A program made the translations under genes and the position numbers. The notes beneath the pieces were generated by a model. The model had not been told where the DNA came from, searched no databases, and saw nothing but the letters and a program-made list of their open reading frames with translations. Shown here one piece after another: positions 8,008 to 9,915 of a stretch of DNA of 9,915 nt; positions within the stretch are counted from its first letter, which is position 1, and the number at the start of each line of letters is the position of its first letter. The stretch spans positions 1 to 9,915 of the forward strand of contig JAZRZR010000055.1 of assembly GCA_045601525.1 (NCBI GenBank), written 5' to 3'. The DNA is from SIG565 sp045601525 (GTDB taxonomy: Bacteria; Bacillota; Clostridia; Oscillospirales; Acutalibacteraceae).

Positions 8008-8148
8008 GTGGAAAACGTGAAAACAGTAAACACAGAAAAACCAATAAAGAAATTTTTAAGGGCTATGCTTATAACGGCTTTGTGTATAAGCCTTATAGTA
8101 ATTGGCTTTGTCGGCGCGGCAATTTTTGCAGGTGAAAACTATATGTAA
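8008..8148 (+). CDS. Small single-pass membrane protein (46 residues)
   Basis: A GTG at 8008 opens a 46-codon frame ending at TAA 8146-8148. GGGAAG at 7995-8000 lies 7 bases upstream. The product has a polar, lysine-rich N-terminus (VNTEKPIKKFLR) and one hydrophobic helix from about residue 19 to 42 (ITALCISLIVIGFVGAAIF), then GENYM. The positive charges before the helix predict the N-terminus inside the cell. An ATG at 8006 in another frame stops after four codons, and a GTG at 8017 is a shorter alternative start. A strong terminator begins at the stop codon, which supports a real gene. It diverges from the MecA-like gene. The helix recalls N-terminal anchors of penicillin-binding proteins, but nothing else of such a protein follows. 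Function unknown. Confidence 0.7.
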   Translation: MENVKTVNTEKPIKKFLRAMLITALCISLIVIGFVGAAIFAGENYM

Positions 8149-8169
8149 ACACCCTTATGGGTGTTTTTT
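8148..8169 (+). terminator. Rho-independent terminator of the small membrane protein gene
   Basis: AACACCC (8148-8154), loop TTAT, GGGTGTT (8159-8165), then four more T. It starts at the last base of the small gene's stop codon. Its end overlaps the TAA (8168-8170) of the convergent cysteine-rich gene. The hairpin may also stop minus-strand transcription, but the T-tract on that side is poor. Confidence 0.8.
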
Positions 8170-8959
8170 ATTTCTTGTCGTTCCCCTCGCAACCACAGTT
8201 GCCGCTGGGTGGGAAAAAGTCGTCGGTTGGGAATTTGATACGGTTGAAAATATCGCAGGGTTGTTCGCAACCGCCGTCACAGCATTGCTTCTCGGGAATG
8301 CAGAAATCATATACTGGTATAAGCATTTGAACATTTCTGATAAGCTGAACAACGCTGAAAATACCAAGTGTTACATATACTGTAGGAGTTCCGCTTTGTG
8401 TGCAACCGCAAAGCTCGCCGCCAAGCACCTTGCAAATATTTCCGTGAGCTACGCCTAAGCATTCGCAACAGTCGTGTACTTGACCGATTCTGCTACTAAG
8501 CGGAACGGGGTCAACGGCTTGAACTACACACTTGGGCATATTTGTAGAATATTCGCTATAGAAATCACAGTCGTCGTTACTTACCTGATTAGAGAAGATT
8601 TTAACATTTCCGTCACTGCCGTAGAGAATTACACGCTTGTTAAAACTGGTAACACCTTTAACTTGAACAGGGCAGGAGTGGGGTGCTAAAAATACATCAA
8701 ACTCAATCAAAAAGAGGAAGGTCAAATCGCAAGAATAAAAGCCGCGATTAAAGCTTACGGGTTCAACATCAATATATACATTAAGTACTTCTGCGCTACG
8801 CATTTTAACGCTTATAGCCTGCTCAATATAGCTTTGGCCTTCCGCAGTAAAATAACATCTTAAGTCTTCAACACAGTCACGGTCACAGCAAGAGTCGTAA
8901 ACTCGGCCTGCGTCTATGCAACAGGCTTCACGAAAACCGTTTTGGTTAATATCTGCCAT
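8168..8959 (-). CDS. Cysteine-rich conserved clostridial protein of unknown function
   Basis: A 263-residue protein with 23 cysteines and no signal peptide or membrane helix. The N-terminal part has CCIDAGRVYDSCCDRDCVED (13-32), then LRCYF, and a central segment with NVYIDVEPVSFNRGFYSCD (60-78), followed by ILYGSDGNVKIFS. I recall close matches to this layout in uncharacterised proteins of many clostridia, where the arrangement around VEPVPFNRGFY is strongly conserved; no function is known to me. Cysteine pairs continue in the second half (HDCCEC, ELCGC, KQCCDGGCEQPC, GNCGC), suggesting metal binding or disulphide cross-linking, as in spore-coat proteins. The ATG at 8959 has GGAGG 7 bases upstream (8967-8971). 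The gene is monocistronic between two terminators. Confidence 0.85.
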   Translation of the reverse strand: MADINQNGFREACCIDAGRVYDSCCDRDCVEDLRCYFTAEGQSYIEQAISVKMRSAEVLNVYIDVEPVSFNRGFYSCDLTFLFLIEFDVFLAPHSCPVQVKGVTSFNKRVILYGSDGNVKIFSNQVSNDDCDFYSEYSTNMPKCVVQAVDPVPLSSRIGQVHDCCECLGVAHGNICKVLGGELCGCTQSGTPTVYVTLGIFSVVQLIRNVQMLIPVYDFCIPEKQCCDGGCEQPCDIFNRIKFPTDDFFPPSGNCGCEGNDKK

Positions 8960-9004
8960 AAAGTAGCCTCCGATTTATAGTTTTTGACGTTTTATTGTCG
9001 TTAC

Positions 9005-9034
9005 TATAATATGCAAAAACAAAAAAATGGTTAA
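9005..9034 (-). promoter_or_regulatory. Candidate promoter of the cysteine-rich gene (SigK-like or vegetative)
   Basis: Read on the minus strand, CATATTATA (9013-9005) fits the SigK -10 pattern CATAnnnTA, and AACC (9032-9029) upstream fits the SigK -35 pattern mACm, with 16 bases between AC and CATA. The same bases can be read as TTAACC (9034-9029), 17 bases, TATTAT (9011-9006), a weak sigma-A promoter. The sequence is AT-rich, so both readings could be chance. It sits directly after the T-tract of the folC terminator, about 35 bases before the ribosome site. Confidence 0.4.
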
Positions 9035-9064
9035 AAAAACCCGATAATGCTAACGCATATCGGG
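9033..9064 (-). terminator. Rho-independent terminator of folC
   Basis: The stem pairs 9055-9064 with 9040-9050 (10 pairs with one bulged base, loop TAAC). On the minus strand it is followed by seven T (9039-9033). It lies 30 bases past the folC stop. The plus side has only TTTT, so the minus orientation is preferred. Confidence 0.85.
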
Positions 9065-9094
9065 GTTTTCAACTCGTTGTGGAGAAAAGTATTT

Positions 9095-9915
9095 TTATTT
9101 TATCAAATCATAAATTTCGCTGTACATATAAAGCGAGCCTAAACAAATGATAGGTAAATCATTTTTAATTGAAAGAGAGAAGGCATCATCTAAGGCTTGC
9201 TTAACCGTTGAGGCGGTGGCGGTTATACCTATTTTTTCAAATTCTTTAGCATAAGCCTCTTTGCTTAATGCACGTGGGTTGGGCGCGGTAATGCAAAAAA
9301 CTCGGTCGGCTATTTCACCAATTTTTTCAACAATAAATGAATAGTCCTTGTCGGCCATCACACCGCTTATTACAATAGCTTTTTTGTCGCCAAAATAATG
9401 TTTAAAACTATTAGTTGCCGCCAAAACACCCTGTGGGTTATGGCCACCATCAAAAATTACTGTGGGGCTATCGCAAAGCTTTTCAAAACGGGCAGACCAT
9501 TTTGCTTCCTTTAAGCCACGCTTTATTGCAAGTTTGGGGATATTAAAGCCTAAACTGTTGATTAACTCGGCCGCCTTTACGGCGTTGGCTGCATTTTTAA
9601 CCTGATAAAGACCTAAAAGTTGGGTTTCTAAATCGGTGTTAGAAGCCAAATCAAATTTTGTGCCGCTTAAATCGGCTGTTTTAATAGTAGGCTCATCGGG
9701 GAAAAATAGTTTAGAACTTTGCTTTAGGCAAACATCTTTAATTACCTTTTCGGCAATTTTATTCTCGCCACACCAAAGGCAAGGGGCGTTTTTCTTAATA
9801 ATTCCTGCTTTCTCAAAAGCGATTTGCTCAATGGTATCCCCTAAAAAAGCCTGATGGTCATAATCAATTCCTGTAATTACCGTAATCTAAGGTGTATTAA
9901 TAATATTGGTTGCAT
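9095..9915 (-). pseudogene. folC: Folylpolyglutamate synthase / dihydrofolate synthase, partial and interrupted by in-frame TAG
   Basis: This is the C-terminal two thirds of a Mur-ligase-family enzyme that adds glutamate to folates (and dihydropteroate), ATP-dependent and cytosolic. The frame is open from the right edge to TAA at 9095-9097 except for one TAG at 9887-9889. Upstream of that stop it reads ATNIINTP and downstream ITVITGIDYDHQAFLGDTIE, matching the family run DATN...ITxIGxDHxxxLGxTIxxIA. Then come FEKAGIIK, the C-terminal domain start LYQVKNAANAVKA, ARFEKL, and FDGGHNPQG. About 150 N-terminal residues, including the P-loop, lie outside the window. The first possible restart after the TAG is a TTG at 9649 with no ribosome site, inside the fold. 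So the gene is either inactive here or the TAG is a sequencing or assembly error. Confidence 0.85.
9887..9889 (-). other. In-frame amber codon within folC
   Basis: The plus strand reads CTA (minus TAG) between codons for ...NTP and ITV.... Changing base 9889 from A to C would give GAG (Glu), a single-base difference. Frame and similarity are intact on both sides, so there is no frameshift. Confidence 0.85.

Noticed and set aside
8102..8458. Plus-strand open frame of 118 codons opposite the cysteine-rich gene
   Set aside because: It has no ribosome site, starts inside the small membrane protein gene, crosses that gene's terminator and overlaps the well-supported minus-strand gene. It is a shadow frame; the same holds for 8474-8689.
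9095..9649. A free-standing 184-residue protein starting at TTG 9649
   Set aside because: The frame stays open and FolC-like upstream of 9649 to the amber codon and beyond, and no ribosome site precedes the TTG. It is the C-terminal part of folC, not a separate gene.
9636..9854. Plus-strand frame of 72 codons at the right end
   Set aside because: It lies antisense to clear FolC coding sequence and lacks a ribosome site.

Overview
The window looks like chromosomal DNA of an AT-rich, low-GC Gram-positive bacterium, most likely a member of the Clostridia (a gut Oscillospiraceae/Ruminococcaceae-type lineage is my inference). The reasons are strong GGAGG-type ribosome sites, the Firmicute gene order lon-engB (lonA-ysxC in Bacillus), a MecA-type adaptor domain, and a cysteine-rich protein of a kind I recall only from clostridial genomes. 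No IS element, phage gene, CRISPR array, rRNA or tRNA is visible. Most of the window is compact housekeeping sequence.

Left block (1-3883, + strand): the last 26 codons of an unidentified gene, then pncB (nicotinate phosphoribosyltransferase, NAD salvage), a small lipoprotein overlapping pncB by 4 bases, and a half-size ABC exporter starting 1 base after the lipoprotein stop. The tight spacing implies one transcript. Centre block (3887-7592, + strand): a near-consensus promoter drives lon (ATP-dependent protease), engB (ribosome-assembly GTPase) and rpe (ribulose-phosphate 3-epimerase). Its only convincing terminator lies about 200 bases past rpe, inside a convergent gene.

Right block (7579-9915): a minus-strand gene of 120 codons resembles the C-terminal domain of MecA, the adaptor of Clp proteases. 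It is largely covered in antisense by the 3' end of the lon-engB-rpe transcript. Divergent from it is a 46-codon single-pass membrane protein with its own ribosome site and terminator. Next, on the minus strand, is a 263-residue protein with 23 cysteines, preceded by a candidate promoter that can be read as SigK-like or as vegetative. Last is folC (folylpolyglutamate/dihydrofolate synthase), minus strand, cut by the window edge. Its reading frame runs through to the edge but carries one in-frame TAG where homologues have a sense codon.

The most notable points are the single-base nonsense codon in folC, the stand-alone MecA-like domain beside lon with an antisense terminator embedded in its coding sequence, and the cysteine-rich protein. 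I see no clearly new multi-gene system.
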